From positions 1,116,001 to 1,180,000 of the forward strand of contig CP099418.1 of assembly GCA_024114885.1 (NCBI GenBank): DNA of 64,000 nucleotides, written 5' to 3'. Positions within the stretch are counted from its first letter, which is position 1. Every line of letters begins with the position of its first letter. The DNA is from Septoria linicola (taxonomy: Eukaryota > Ascomycota > Dothideomycetes > Mycosphaerellales > Mycosphaerellaceae). The notes under the pieces were generated by a model that was not told the DNA's origin, searched no databases, and saw only the letters and a list, made by a program, of their open reading frames with translations. A program made the translations under genes and the position numbers. Of this stretch, positions 51,916 to 62,438 are shown in pieces.

Positions 51916-52759
51916 CTACAACTCTGCAAGTAAAGCATCTGCAATCTGTTCAGGCTTCGCCGCGAATGGCGAATGACCAGTTTCGAGCCAGACAATCTCT
52001 TCTGGATGCTCCGACCACATCTGCCAATTGTCAGCTGAGCTCGACAACGTACTGTTGCGGCAGTAAAAGCGTCTCGCACTCACCGCTTCCTGCATTTCCT
52101 TCTCGATGGCAGCATCGTGCGTGCAGCCGATGATAGTCCTTGGTACAGTCTTCCAGTCCTCTGAGCTAATTGCCCCACCGCCGTCGATGTAGTAAGCTGG
52201 TCTGATGGCTTCGACGTAGACCTGAGCTTCTTGTCGGCCCATGTCTGGTGCGAAGAACTCTTCGTATGGTAGCCCGTGTAGCAACATATCGTCCTTGTCG
52301 ATTGAGAACTGAGGATTTGCCGGACCGATCATCTTCTTCGCATCAACCACGAAAGCGGTAGGGAAGTTGTGGGCGCTGAAGAAGATGACTCTTAGCAAAC
52401 GTCCTTGGTGATGTTGTGCTTGCGAGTCATCTGCCTTGACGAGCCTATTGAGCGCCTCTGTGCCAGGTATGCCCGCATAGCTATGGAGTAGCAGAATGAC
52501 ATCTCTGCCGTTTTCGAGTTCTTGATTAATCTCATCGTGAATATGAGACACTTCATCATCCCATGTTGGCCGGGGCAGATGTGTTGTGACGGATCGGAGC
52601 ACTATAGCTCTCGACTGATAACCTCGCGAACGAAGTACATCCAGGAGTGGCTGAACGTGTATCGTGCTATGCCTGAAAAACGTTAGCAAACGCAAACGGA
52701 CGTGTCCAGCAGTGGGACGACCATTGCCCTGGTACTATGAGTATACTGGTATCAGTCAT
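51916..52759 (-). CDS. Small alpha/beta hydrolase
   Basis: Exons 52759-52722 and 52672-51916 give 264 aa. The short first exon spells MTDTSILIVPGQW, and the join to HSTIHVQPLLDVLRSRGY gives the VPGxWH...F/VQPLLDxLRSRGY opening common to this fungal and bacterial family. Nucleophile motif LLLHSYAGIPG, likely Asp or partner in TIIGCTHDAAI, and catalytic His in LETGHSPFAAKPEQIA. Without splicing the frame starts in the wrong place and lacks the first beta strand. The donor GTCGTC is weak, but TTTTTCAG and GCTAAC are strong. Substrate unknown; relatives are annotated as esterases or epoxide-hydrolase-like enzymes. Divergent from AP-1 gamma. Confidence 0.84.
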
Positions 52760-53324
52760 TGCTTCATGTGGCGCGGAATCTACGATTTTGAGAAAGAGAA
52801 ACATCTTGTGAGCGTACTACCGTCCTGGCATGATGCAGCGGGCAGATCACAGTCGGTCCTCGACTGCTTTCAAAGGCAAGGCCGATTTCAGCTAACCTAC
52901 GTGACCAGGCGAAGGAGGACCACATCCTTCAGGGTTCGAATACAGTGGCACGCAGCCTAGACAAAGTCAGAGCCCCTCTTCGCGGTCTGACACATAGTAT
53001 GCGAGCCGCATTGCCTGGGTGTGATCTCAGTGGAGTCTGTTATGTTTTGTCAAGAAGATGGAGGACAGAGAAGTGTAACTAAATAGCGGAAGTTGTGAAA
53101 CGGCTTGGCCAAGAAGTTTAGCTTTCCTTTGATGTGACCCTGGACAGTTCAATGAATAGCTAACTGACTAGGCCTCACACACACCACTTCCACCAATCTT
53201 TCGCCAATCACTGCTTGCACCACTGCCGCCGACACAGCGAGGCCGATACGAACGAACGTGTGCATGAGGCGGCTGGACTAGATCCAGTTTCCGAAGTTGG
53301 AGTGGGGTCCTTGCGACCGCCGCA
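52760..53324. other. Divergent intergenic region, hydrolase / AP-1 gamma
   Basis: 565 bp holding both promoters; no gene seen. A tRNA-like T-loop string near 52937 lacks matching stems. Confidence 0.45.
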
Positions 53325-56078
53325 ATGAGCTCTCGTAGGCCGCCCGCTGTGGACACGTACTCGAGCCCGCCAGCAAAGAGCAGTAACTAACCACGTCCTG
53401 CACAGTCAAGCAGTTCATCCGCAACGTGCGCGCGGCCAAGACAATTGCCGATGAGAGAGCCGTCGTGCAAAAGGAAAGTGCGGCCATCCGAGCCAGCTTT
53501 CGAGAGGAGACCCATGACCCCGATCGACGGTAGGATACACGATATGTTGGAGGCGAATATGGGAGGAGGAACGAACGCTGACGGACATGCAGGCGGAACA
53601 ATGTGGCTAAGCTGTTGTACCTCTTCACGTTGGGTGAACGCACGCACTTTGGCCAGATTGAATGTCTCAAGCTGCTGGCCTCGCCGCGCTTTGCGGACAA
53701 ACGTCTGGGCTACCTGGGCACAATGTTGCTACTGGATGAGAATCAAGAAGTCCTGACTTTGGTCACAAATTCACTGAAGAAGTAGGCTGTTCACCAAGGC
53801 AGGCTTTCCAGGCTCAGCAGGCTGATGTGACGACAGTGACCTCAACCACAACAACCAGTATATCGTAGGGCTCGCACTTTGCACGCTGGGCAATATCGCA
53901 TCGATCGAAATGTCACGAGATCTGTTCCCGGAGGTAGAAACGATCCTCTCGTCTTCGAACCCATACATCCGACGGAAAGCAGCTCTATGTGCCATGCGCA
54001 TATGTCGGAAAGTGCCAGACTTGCAGGAACATTTCTTGGACAAGGCCAAAATCTTGCTGAATGACCGCAATCACGGCGTGCTGCTGAGTGGATTGACCCT
54101 TGTGGTCAGTATGTGCGAAGCCGATGAGGAAGAGGGAGGGGAGCAAGGCATCGTGGACCTTTTCCGACCGCTTACTGGCAGTCTCGTCAAGGTGCTCAAA
54201 GCTCTTTCACAATCTGGCTACGCTCCTGAACACGATGTGACGGGCATCACGGACCCTTTCCTGCAAGTCAAGATTCTGAGACTGCTTCGAGTGCTGGGTC
54301 GAGGTGATCAGCAGACCAGCGAGCAGATCAACGATATCCTTGCGCAGGTCGCAACCAACACGGAGGCCTCAAAAAATGTTGGCAATTCGATTCTGTATGA
54401 AGCTGTATTGACCATTTTGGACATCGAAGCCGATTCTGGACTCCGTGTGTTGGGTGTCAATATCCTCGGCAAGTTCTTGACAAACCGTGACAACAACATT
54501 CGATACGTGGCACTGAACACCTTGATTAAGGTTGTTGCTATCGAGCCCAATGCTGTACAGCGCCATCGAAATACAGTGCTCGACTGCTTACGGGATCCGG
54601 ATATCAGCATACGCAGGCGAGCATTGGATCTCAGCTTTACCCTTATCAACGATTCAAATGTTCGAGTCCTTGTGCGAGAGCTTCTTGCATTCCTTGAAGT
54701 GGCAGATAACGAGTTCAAGCCCATCATGACCTCTCAGATTGGCATCGCTGCTGATCGATTTGCGCCCAACAAGCGATGGCACGTCGACACAATGCTGCGA
54801 GTTCTGAAACTGGCTGGCAATTACATCAAGGAGCAAATTCTAGCATCGTTTGTGCGACTCATAGCAACGACACCGGATCTGCAGACTTATTGCGCACAGA
54901 AGCTATACACGGCACTAAAGGACGATATAAGTCAGGAGGGTCTCAATCTGGCCGGAGCCTGGGTGATCGGAGAGTACGGTGACGCTCTGCTTCGTGGAGG
55001 CTCGTACGAAGAAGAAGAATTGGTGAAGGAAGTAAGAGAGAGTGAGATCGTCGACCTCTTCTCTGCAATCCTCAATTCTACCTATTCGGGACAAATCGTG
55101 ACTCAGTACATCATTACTGCTGCCATCAAGCTCACGACACGACTTCAAGATCCATCCCAAGTCGATAGATTGCGAAGACTACTGCTGAGTCGGCAAGCAG
55201 ATCTGGATGTTGAAGTTCAACAAAGAGCTGTCGAGTATGGAAACCTGTTCGGCTACGAGGACGTGCGACGGGGCGTAGTCGAGCGTATGCCAGCACCTGA
55301 AATTCGCGAAGAGCAACGTGTACTTGGTGAAGCTACAAAGAAGCGACACAGCAAGCTTCCCGCGAAGAAGAAGCCCAGCCAGATCACAGAACAGGATATG
55401 CTGCTCGACCTGATGGGTGGCGACTCCGGGATGCCAAGTACGGCAGCGAGTGCGACACTCAACGGCAACAACTCTGATCTTCTTGCCGACATCCTAGGTG
55501 GCGGCGACTCGATGGCATCGCCAGTGCAGCACACTGCCTCTGCAGGTGTCAATGGACAGGCTAACCCACAAAGCAACATGGACTCGATCATGGATCTATT
55601 CGGCTCACAACCAGCAGCCGCTGTAGCGCCAACTCAGTCCAGCGATCCTCTAAGCGGCTTAGGCAACGGCGCCAGCCAACCAACACAACAGGCACACTCC
55701 GTCTATAACAAGAATGATATCAGCGTCACATTTAGTGTGCAGCGAACAGCACAAGCTGTGCAAGTCTCGGCCAAGTTCCGGAACACGAGCGACTTCGAGA
55801 GTTTGAGCGCTCTTAATCTCCAAGCGGCTGTTCCCAAATCACAGAAACTGCAGCTGCAAGCCATTAGCTCGTCAGAGCTGGATGGCGGTCAGGAAGCGAC
55901 ACAACAAATGCGTGTCGCAAGCGTACAAGGGGTGAGTGACTCAACGACAAGATCTAGTACAAGACTGACACAATTCCAGGCTCCACCGGCGAGACTAAGG
56001 CTACGCTTGAAGTTGACATATTCCAGAGGTGGCGCTGCACCAGTGACTGAGCAAGTAGACTGGTCGGAGCCAACCTGA
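53325..56078 (+). CDS. APL4: AP-1 clathrin adaptor complex gamma subunit (gamma-adaptin)
   Basis: Exons 53325-53334, 53406-53529, 53593-53781, 53837-55931 and 55980-56078 give 838 aa. Large subunit of AP-1, sorting cargo into clathrin vesicles at the trans-Golgi and endosomes. The first coding exon is only 10 nt (MSS plus one base), joining to LKQFIRNVRAAKTIADERAV. The trunk reads NNVAKLLYLFTLGERTHFGQ and SNPYIRRKAALCAMRICRK. The hinge carries clathrin-box-like LLDLMGG and IMDLFGS; the ear is FSVQRTAQAVQVSAKFRN to LRLKLTYSRG. The last intron (55932-55979) is 48 nt and stop-free, so reading through it adds 16 residues inside the ear. Confidence 0.95.
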
Positions 56079-56280
56079 GAATTTTGAAGAGATCTACGAG
56101 TGAAAGAGCCTGTTCGCAAGTCTTACAGTGACCCAGCATAGTGATAACATAACCAGATCATGGCTGTGAGCTGCATATATATGTGCACTATATTGCACGC
56201 CACGTCTCACTTCCAGCCTCCGCGAACGTGGTCTGCGGGCTCATGTGTTCGTGCAAGGTCACGTATGATCTCAACCACGT

Positions 56281-57123
56281 CTACCTTTTTCCAGCACCTT
56301 TCGCCGCCCATGTCGCCGGTGCCTCTTTCACCACTTTCCCATCCTCGACGAGAACGCCTGCTCCAGTCCTATCCTCAACCCTCTTGAACAGACTCAACGG
56401 CAGTAGCCCTTCCTCATTTCCCTCACTCAGAATAACGCCATTATCACTCAACCAGAACTTGATTCCCGCATCCATTGCTTTTCTCAAATCCAAGAATATG
56501 AGCACTGTACTCGACTTCCTCATTCCTGATATCACAGGCGGTGCTTCTGCAGAAGTCTTGTCGTCATCTTCTACAATCGATTGGAATCCCGCAGGTAGTC
56601 CTGAAGCCAAGTGAACGTGATTACGACCCATTGGTTTAAGGCCTCCTGAGGCGATGATGCCGACATATGCGGCGTGTGTGGTTCCGTGAATGGCATTTTG
56701 AGGCAGGTTTTCTTCGGTGATGGGTTGTAAGAGAGCTTCGCTTTCGACTCTGAGGCTGTGGCCTTGGTTTGCGCGGATGAGGTAGTCACGCGGGTTGGAC
56801 GATGGGAGGGGTGTTTGTTGTGTTTGTTCCTCTGCTGCTGCTGATGGATCTGATTGTAACACTGGCACCATTGCGAAGCGTTGTTTGTCGTTGTCTTGAA
56901 CGCATGCTTGAAGCTCTTCGAATGTGATTTTGAGGGATTTGACATTGCGGTTCTGTAGGACGTCTTCGACATTAATGAATCCACTGGAGTCGAGTTGAAG
57001 GCCTTCCTTTTCTGCACCGTGTCGGAGGAGCCAGGCGATCTTCTTGGAGACTTGAACGTTGCGTGGTAATGGGCCGCCTCGTCCACCTCCTCGACCTCCA
57101 CGTCTGCTGCCACGCTCAGGCAT
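56281..57123 (-). CDS. TPT1: tRNA 2'-phosphotransferase (Tpt1/KptA)
   Basis: Removes the splice-junction 2'-phosphate from ligated tRNA using NAD+, the last step of tRNA splicing. Single exon, 280 aa (yeast 230). Gly/Arg-rich N-terminus (RRGGRGGGRGG), then the KptA core: KKIAWLLRHGA (catalytic Arg-His), LIRANQGHSL, AIHGTTHAAYVGII, GRNHVHLASG. Residues around 190-215 are a polar insertion before STVLIFLDLRKAM. The C-terminus ends with short Lys/Gly residues. All expected catalytic motifs are present. It converges on AP-1 gamma, with 202 bp between the stop codons. Confidence 0.94.
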   Translation of the reverse strand: MPERGSRRGGRGGGRGGPLPRNVQVSKKIAWLLRHGAEKEGLQLDSSGFINVEDVLQNRNVKSLKITFEELQACVQDNDKQRFAMVPVLQSDPSAAAEEQTQQTPLPSSNPRDYLIRANQGHSLRVESEALLQPITEENLPQNAIHGTTHAAYVGIIASGGLKPMGRNHVHLASGLPAGFQSIVEDDDKTSAEAPPVISGMRKSSTVLIFLDLRKAMDAGIKFWLSDNGVILSEGNEEGLLPLSLFKRVEDRTGAGVLVEDGKVVKEAPATWAAKGAGKR

Positions 57124-57523
57124 TTCTCGGTCCTGTTCGCAATGACTCGCCCTTCTTGAGAGTATTCTTGTGGGAATGACAAATTTTCTTGATGTGGAGA
57201 GGCGACAGGTAGGAATGCTCTTGACACTTGTGCGTACGATCCTGAGAATGATGAGGTAGTAGCGTCGAGAAGTAAAACTTACATGCTTGCAGAAAGCATA
57301 GACGACAGTAAAGTGAATGGGTCACAAGTGAGAGGTACTGTCGACACCGACTTCCCGAAATGGCACATTCGGCTTGGCACGAAGCGAAGACATATATTCG
57401 GGGGTCGTGCTAACCAAATATTTTGAATTCATACAATCGTTCAGAAAGATACCATTCTAAAACATCGCAAGAAATACAGGGCCGTAGCTTCCAGTTCCAT
57501 CCTCACTTTCGAGTGTCGTCTCT
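57124..57523. other. TPT1 promoter and 3' flank of the next gene
   Basis: 400 bp, tandem minus strand. No additional gene seen. Confidence 0.45.
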
Positions 57524-58261
57524 CTACTCCTTCTGTGTAGCCTCGCCCTCCTTCTTGCCTGCGCCGAACAAGCCAGTGACATAGCTTCCAGCACCCTGAG
57601 CACCGCTCGAGACACTCTGCCCTGCCGCCTTTGCGTTGTTGACAACAGGATCTGTCACGCTCGAAGCAGCACCACCACCATAACTGCCCTTGTCGTCTTT
57701 CCCGCCTCGCTCAGCTCTGTTGACGCCTTCTTTGCTGAAAGCGTCCCCTACGGGCTGGAGGAGACCGCCTTGGCCGACTTGCCCGGCGACGAGGTTGTTT
57801 GCGCCATCCTGTTGTGAGTCGTGTTAGTTGGTCTAGACGCGAGGCAAGCTGAAAGCGGTGTATCAACACGTACTTGCAAATTGTCCACCTGGTCAACTCC
57901 AGTGACTTTTGTCTTGCCTAGAGTGTCTATGCCATGAGTTAGCTTCTGCCATCGAATTACGAAAGCCCCACTGTTCAGTTTCCAACTCACCTTTCGTAGC
58001 ATAACTCGCCTTGTTATCATTCGTGAACCATCTGAGATAAAAGTCCTCTATCCAAGGCATCCAGTTCTCCTTTTGATGCTGATAGCCTTCTTTGATCCAT
58101 TCGGTGTATGTTTTGTTGTGCTTCTTCTCCTCTGGCAGCGCATCGAAAGTCTGCTTCTTCTGCTCCTCGGACATCTGAGACCATGATTGCGTTCCACTAC
58201 CTGTAGCCGACTGCACTCCGGACTGAGCTTGCTGGCCGGCGTTCTTGAGAGTGTCTGCCAT
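57524..58261 (-). CDS. Conserved fungal protein of unknown function, LEA-like composition
   Basis: Exons 58261-57991, 57926-57874 and 57808-57524 give 202 aa. The N-terminal half is polar with EEQKKQTFDALPEEKKHNKT, then an aromatic block YTEWIKEGYQHQKENWMPW and EDFYLRWF. The C-terminal half is Gly/Ala/Ser/Gln-rich and disordered (GGLLQPVGDAFSKEGVNRAERGG and similar), ending KKEGEAT. No signal peptide or membrane segment. Hydrophilic, Cys-free composition like this recalls stress or desiccation proteins, but that is inference; I do not recognise a defined domain. The splicing is canonical and joins YATK-DTLGKTKVTG cleanly. A TATA box lies upstream. Confidence 0.75.
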
Positions 58262-58447
58262 GATTCTGATGGTAGAGTGAAGATGACGTTGGTCTGTACA
58301 CTGTCAGTCAGTCACTTATTGCATTGTGAAGGGACAGAGATCCTCACCAAGTGGACTTTACTGTAAGTCTAACGAAACAAATTGTAGACAATCAGCTGTA
58401 TTGCTTCCCAAAACTCGACTCCTACCTGTTGCACTCTCCATTTATTC

Positions 58448-58455
58448 CTTTATAC
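58448..58455 (-). promoter_or_regulatory. TATA box upstream of the unknown 202-aa gene
   Basis: Minus-strand GTATAAAG about 190 bp before the ATG at 58261. Confidence 0.4.
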
Positions 58456-58954
58456 AGTTGGCTCATCATCCTACCATGATCTCAGAGGCGACGCGTCCTG
58501 ACGCCCAGTTGGCATCAACTCATCTTGCTCCACTCCACCCACATCTGTTACAGCACATGAGATACGTCACAAGACAGAGCCGGCCTGTGAATTGCGTGTA
58601 GAACCTGGTTGAGACCTTGTCAAAGATCGGCATCTTTAGCCAGGTTTCCGCACGTGTAGCAGGAAGCGAACCATGTGGCTGTGCTTGGTTGCAACAGAGG
58701 ATTGCATCTGCAGGACGATGTGAAGGGAAGACCAGTTCAAGTTTTTTGGATCGAGTGGATGACGTGTTTGCATGTGATGCTGGCAGACCAAGGCGGACGA
58801 GCAAGGCAGACGAGTCGGAAAGAGAAGGACGAACAGAAGTAATAGTAACAAGCACAATGCAATTCGTATCCATGTTCCGTCCCACGCTATCATACGATTG
58901 TAATAATCGTCATGCGGTCGCAGCAAAAGCTGCGATGTGGTATCTCTCACAACA

Positions 58955-59049
58955 AGTCAAGCCAAGCCAAGCAAATCAATCAATCAAGCAAGCATCGCAC
59001 CGCATCGCATCGCACCCCATCGCATCCCATCGCATCCCATCGCATCGCA
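58955..59049. repeat. Short tandem repeat, CGCATCCCAT / CGCAY units
   Basis: GCCAA and CAAT runs are followed by 5-bp CGCAT/CGCAC units and three 10-bp CGCATCCCAT-like units in a row. This is a simple-sequence array with no spacers of unique sequence. Confidence 0.85.
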
Positions 59050-59231
59050 AATTTCAATCAAAAACAAAGTTCCTCCCAGTGTCGTTCACGCTCCATCGTA
59101 ATGCCATGCTCGTTATACATTTCTGCGAGAACGCTTCCAAAAGTTGTGCAAAAATGCGCTCATTGTGAAGTTCGTCTGATATGCGCCCGCTGCTTAATCA
59201 TGCTCGCTTGTAAAATAGCATCGATAGAGAC

Positions 59232-61622
59232 CTACTCTGTCAAATGCTTCGATCGGATGATGCTCGAAGTGCGACTGGGCACTTTGTTGTATTGTGGTTG
59301 TTGTCCAGAAGAGAATACCCGGTTTCTGGGCTGAGGTACAGGACTTGCCACGTCTTCTTCTAGGACGGGCGGGGTGTCATATTTGCGTCGGGTTGCTAGA
59401 GTGTCCCTAAGTGATGGGGTCCGCCTTTGCGCTCCAGGTGAGCGATCCTGGCTTGCAAGGCGTGACGTGACACGGAAGGACGAGGAGAAGTCTGTCATGG
59501 CGCGTGATGGTGGTCGTTGTGCACGTTCCTCGTCTGCATGACTTTCCTCGCGAGTCTGCTGCAGGCGGCTGCGCATTGCTCTACTTGGCACAGCGCTGAT
59601 GCGGCGAGGAGGTTGCAAGGAACTGGAATGTGTTGGTGTAGACTCGGCCTCCGAAGCAGACAACTCGCCGTGGCTGCCACGTGGACTGATGTTTGTGACT
59701 GTGCCGAGTGCCTGAGGTCCAAGGAGGCTAGACTTGCGCTGCTCAAGGCGGCTCATTGGTCGACCGACGGTCGGAGCAGCCACTGCCAGGCTGCTGGTGC
59801 GGGAGAATCGTCTCAGAGGAAGGTCAGCGGCAGGAGACTCAATCTGTGCTGGAGATGAGACCAGTATTGAGGCCTCTTGCTTGGGTTCGCGCAATGCGAT
59901 GGCAAGATCAGTCATGTTGCGGCACAGGTTGTCCACTCTACGACGAACCTGGCGCTCGTTGATGGCGACATTGGGGTTCGACTGGGAGCCGAGAGTTCCA
60001 GTGAGAGCGGCTAGTTGCAGAGCGTCTGCTACGACTGCTTCCAAGTTATGGAAGACACTCGACGAGAGACTATCCTTTGATTTGCCCAGAGCATCGTGCA
60101 GTAGTGGGTGAACGTTTGCCCAGAGGCTTCCCACCTCGTTCTGCTCTGTCGCTGGAGGCGATGGTGTGGTTTTCTGAGGCTGCGGCAAGTCTTGCTTGCG
60201 GGGCTGCTTGGGCGATGAGGTAATAGTGGTGGGTGCGGTGGTTGCAGTTCGCGGACGGTCGCTAGAGTCGCCTGAAGCAGCCGCACTAGATGATGGCTTC
60301 TTGTCGCCGGATTCGAGCTTCTTGATGCGAGACTTGAGCTCGTCAAGCTCGTCCCATACGGTGTCTGCGGGCTGCGACTCCACGGATGAGTCTGTCTGCG
60401 GTTGATCCGAGCTCTCTGTTGGAGACTCTTGGGATTCGAGAGTTGGCGTGAGGTAGATGGAGCTTCCGCGGTGTCGAGGCTCGGATGGTGCAGTGCCGAA
60501 GGAGGATCTTCTGCGACCATATGACTGAGACTCAGGCGAGCGGGTGCGCTGGCGAGGAGAGACGGGAGAGTGGTCGAGCAGGGCAGAGAAGCGGCGCGGG
60601 CGGCCAGCAGCAGCCGATGCGGTGTCGTCATAGTGAGATGTGCGTGTGAGAGATGTCCTACGTGGCGCGTCGCTGTGGTGGAAGAGACCAGTCGATGCTC
60701 GCAGGTTCTCCAGTCGCGAGGGAGGGCGTGAGTACATGTTGCCGCCGCTCGTGCTCGGTCGCACAGCGTCGACGGGCAGTGACCTGCGCTTGGAGGAGAA
60801 GGAAGCGCGAGACATGGAGCGTCGCAATGAGGCAATGTCGTCCGTGGCGGGGCCTTGTTCGTTGGCGAGCTCAAGGAAGTAGTCGTCGTGGTCGTCGTGC
60901 AGTCTTTCACGCGGCATGACGGTGGCAGAAGTGAAGCTGTTGGGGAAATTCGAGGAGTTGGTCTCTGGTGTGCGCGGTTCTAGCAGCTCCCTGTCCAAGT
61001 TCAAGACTCTCGCTTGAGGAGGCCGGGGGTGGTTTGAGACGGTTCGTGAACCTCTGTGAATCCTTGCCAAAGATTCACCGGGATGCGCTGTGCCTGGCTG
61101 ATGAAGCACTTGTCGTGCGACGAGCTTGCTGTGGTTATCGTCGGTGATGGCAATTATTGCTGATGGTGATTGAGACTGGGTGTACCCGAAGCTCTCCCTT
61201 TCTCCTGCAGATGTGTTTGGGCTCTGATCGTGGCTCGGGTTGTAGTGTTGTGGGAGAAGAGGAAGCGACGACTGCGCGTTTCCCTTTTGTCGCGTCTGGA
61301 GCATTGACGTACCCCCACCAGCAGACACCACAAGGTAATGTGGTGGGATTTTGGGCACTTCTGGCACGTTGACCTGCTGTTGCAGACTGTATCTCGAACG
61401 TCGATGTGTGCTGCTTTCGCTGCGTGAACGTCCTCCACCACCAAGACTGCGGCTCCGGACAGTGTTCCTCCTATCGCGGGTGCCGTAGCTTTCATCGTCT
61501 GTGCGATCAGCCTGTGATTGGTTGTGATTGTAAATCCCTCTTGCGTGCATGGCTAGCGCGAACTGGCGTTCTCTGCTCCTTTCATCGACATCAAAGAATA
61601 ATTCATCCGAAGACATCGACAT
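59232..61622 (-). CDS. Large Ser/Arg-rich protein of unknown function
   Basis: Single exon, 796 aa from ATG 61622 (MSMSSDELFFDVDE); three open codons upstream start with TTG. It begins with a short acidic/charged region (ERQFALAMHARGIYNHN), then about 350 residues of Ser, Arg and Pro with many SRS and RRSS clusters. The only region that looks folded is about 410-620: WDELDELKSRIKKLESGD (coiled coil) and EVGSLWANVHPLLHDALGKSK with VVADALQLAALTG and NLCRNMTDLAIAL. I recognise no domain. Abundant Ser-Pro and Arg-x-x-Ser sites suggest phosphorylation, perhaps a polarity or cytoskeleton-linked protein (inference only). A TATA box lies 69-76 bp upstream. Confidence 0.75.
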   Translation of the reverse strand: MSMSSDELFFDVDERSRERQFALAMHARGIYNHNQSQADRTDDESYGTRDRRNTVRSRSLGGGGRSRSESSTHRRSRYSLQQQVNVPEVPKIPPHYLVVSAGGGTSMLQTRQKGNAQSSLPLLPQHYNPSHDQSPNTSAGERESFGYTQSQSPSAIIAITDDNHSKLVARQVLHQPGTAHPGESLARIHRGSRTVSNHPRPPQARVLNLDRELLEPRTPETNSSNFPNSFTSATVMPRERLHDDHDDYFLELANEQGPATDDIASLRRSMSRASFSSKRRSLPVDAVRPSTSGGNMYSRPPSRLENLRASTGLFHHSDAPRRTSLTRTSHYDDTASAAAGRPRRFSALLDHSPVSPRQRTRSPESQSYGRRRSSFGTAPSEPRHRGSSIYLTPTLESQESPTESSDQPQTDSSVESQPADTVWDELDELKSRIKKLESGDKKPSSSAAASGDSSDRPRTATTAPTTITSSPKQPRKQDLPQPQKTTPSPPATEQNEVGSLWANVHPLLHDALGKSKDSLSSSVFHNLEAVVADALQLAALTGTLGSQSNPNVAINERQVRRRVDNLCRNMTDLAIALREPKQEASILVSSPAQIESPAADLPLRRFSRTSSLAVAAPTVGRPMSRLEQRKSSLLGPQALGTVTNISPRGSHGELSASEAESTPTHSSSLQPPRRISAVPSRAMRSRLQQTREESHADEERAQRPPSRAMTDFSSSFRVTSRLASQDRSPGAQRRTPSLRDTLATRRKYDTPPVLEEDVASPVPQPRNRVFSSGQQPQYNKVPSRTSSIIRSKHLTE

Positions 61623-62438
61623 GTTTACCAAAACTCACTCATAGGATACATGCGAACAGCCGGCGCGAGCGCGGGAGGGCATCACGAGCTTTTATATGCA
61701 GTCTTCAGCTCTAGGGTATAGCCCTCCGCACTTTTGCCTTACTTCACAGGTAAGGTCTGGCATGACACGGAGCTTAACTTAGTATTCATGACCTCCCACT
61801 CGCTCGGGAGATTAGGAAGACGGGCTGTTCATGGCGTTCCAGCTGGAAACCAGGCACAAGCTAAGAAATGCCGTGTCCTAACATCACGCCAGCAGGCGAC
61901 TGCTCTGCCGCTACAAGGCTGAGAGGCATTGGGTGAGAATTAGCTCCATCTTGGTGCTTTGGAAACTTTCGCATCGATGAGCTGATCATCGGTACGCTAA
62001 ATAATCTCAGACTTTCGATGACCCTTCGACAGTTGTGACACCATTTTGTCCTTGACTCTCAGGGGTTACAATTGTGATGCTTTCACACAACAAGATCCTT
62101 ATTCGGCCGGCGCCGCGATCAATTCGGGTAGCAGATCAGTCAGGCCCAGCAATATCGCATGACACAAACGAGATGTTAAAACGCGTTCAGAATTTGTGCT
62201 TCAAACCGCAAGGCCGCTTGCGACATTCGGCTCCACGGAGTGCTCGCATTCGATGAAACAGACTAGTGGCATTCAAGGGTAGCGAACCGCAGACACGTTC
62301 GAGTAAATCAAACCTTACGCGGTGCCCGCACGGGCTGGATTAGTATCGCTAGTTACCACTTCTACGGCCGACGAACATGCCACCAGCCCCGCCGAGAACA
62401 CCCCTCCATCGATATTGCTATCGCGTTGATATCTCACA
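61623..62438. other. Intergenic region
   Basis: About 0.8 kb between two minus-strand genes; promoter of the 796-aa gene on the left, 3' flank of the monooxygenase on the right. No gene seen. Confidence 0.45.
61691..61698 (-). promoter_or_regulatory. TATA box of the 796-aa gene
   Basis: Minus-strand ATATAAAA about 69-76 bp before the ATG at 61622. Confidence 0.5.

Larger units (their letters stand above)
58262..59231. other. Intergenic region with low-complexity repeat
   Basis: About 1 kb between two minus-strand genes. It contains a CGCATCCCAT-type repeat at 58955-59049; the remaining frames are unsupported. Confidence 0.5.

Noticed and set aside
52900..52965. Possible tRNA because of a GGTTCGAAT string
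   Set aside because: The flanking bases do not form T-arm, acceptor or anticodon stems.
58955..59049. CRISPR-like array of short repeats
   Set aside because: Units are 5-10 bp, contiguous and without unique spacers, and the genome is eukaryotic; it is simple-sequence DNA.
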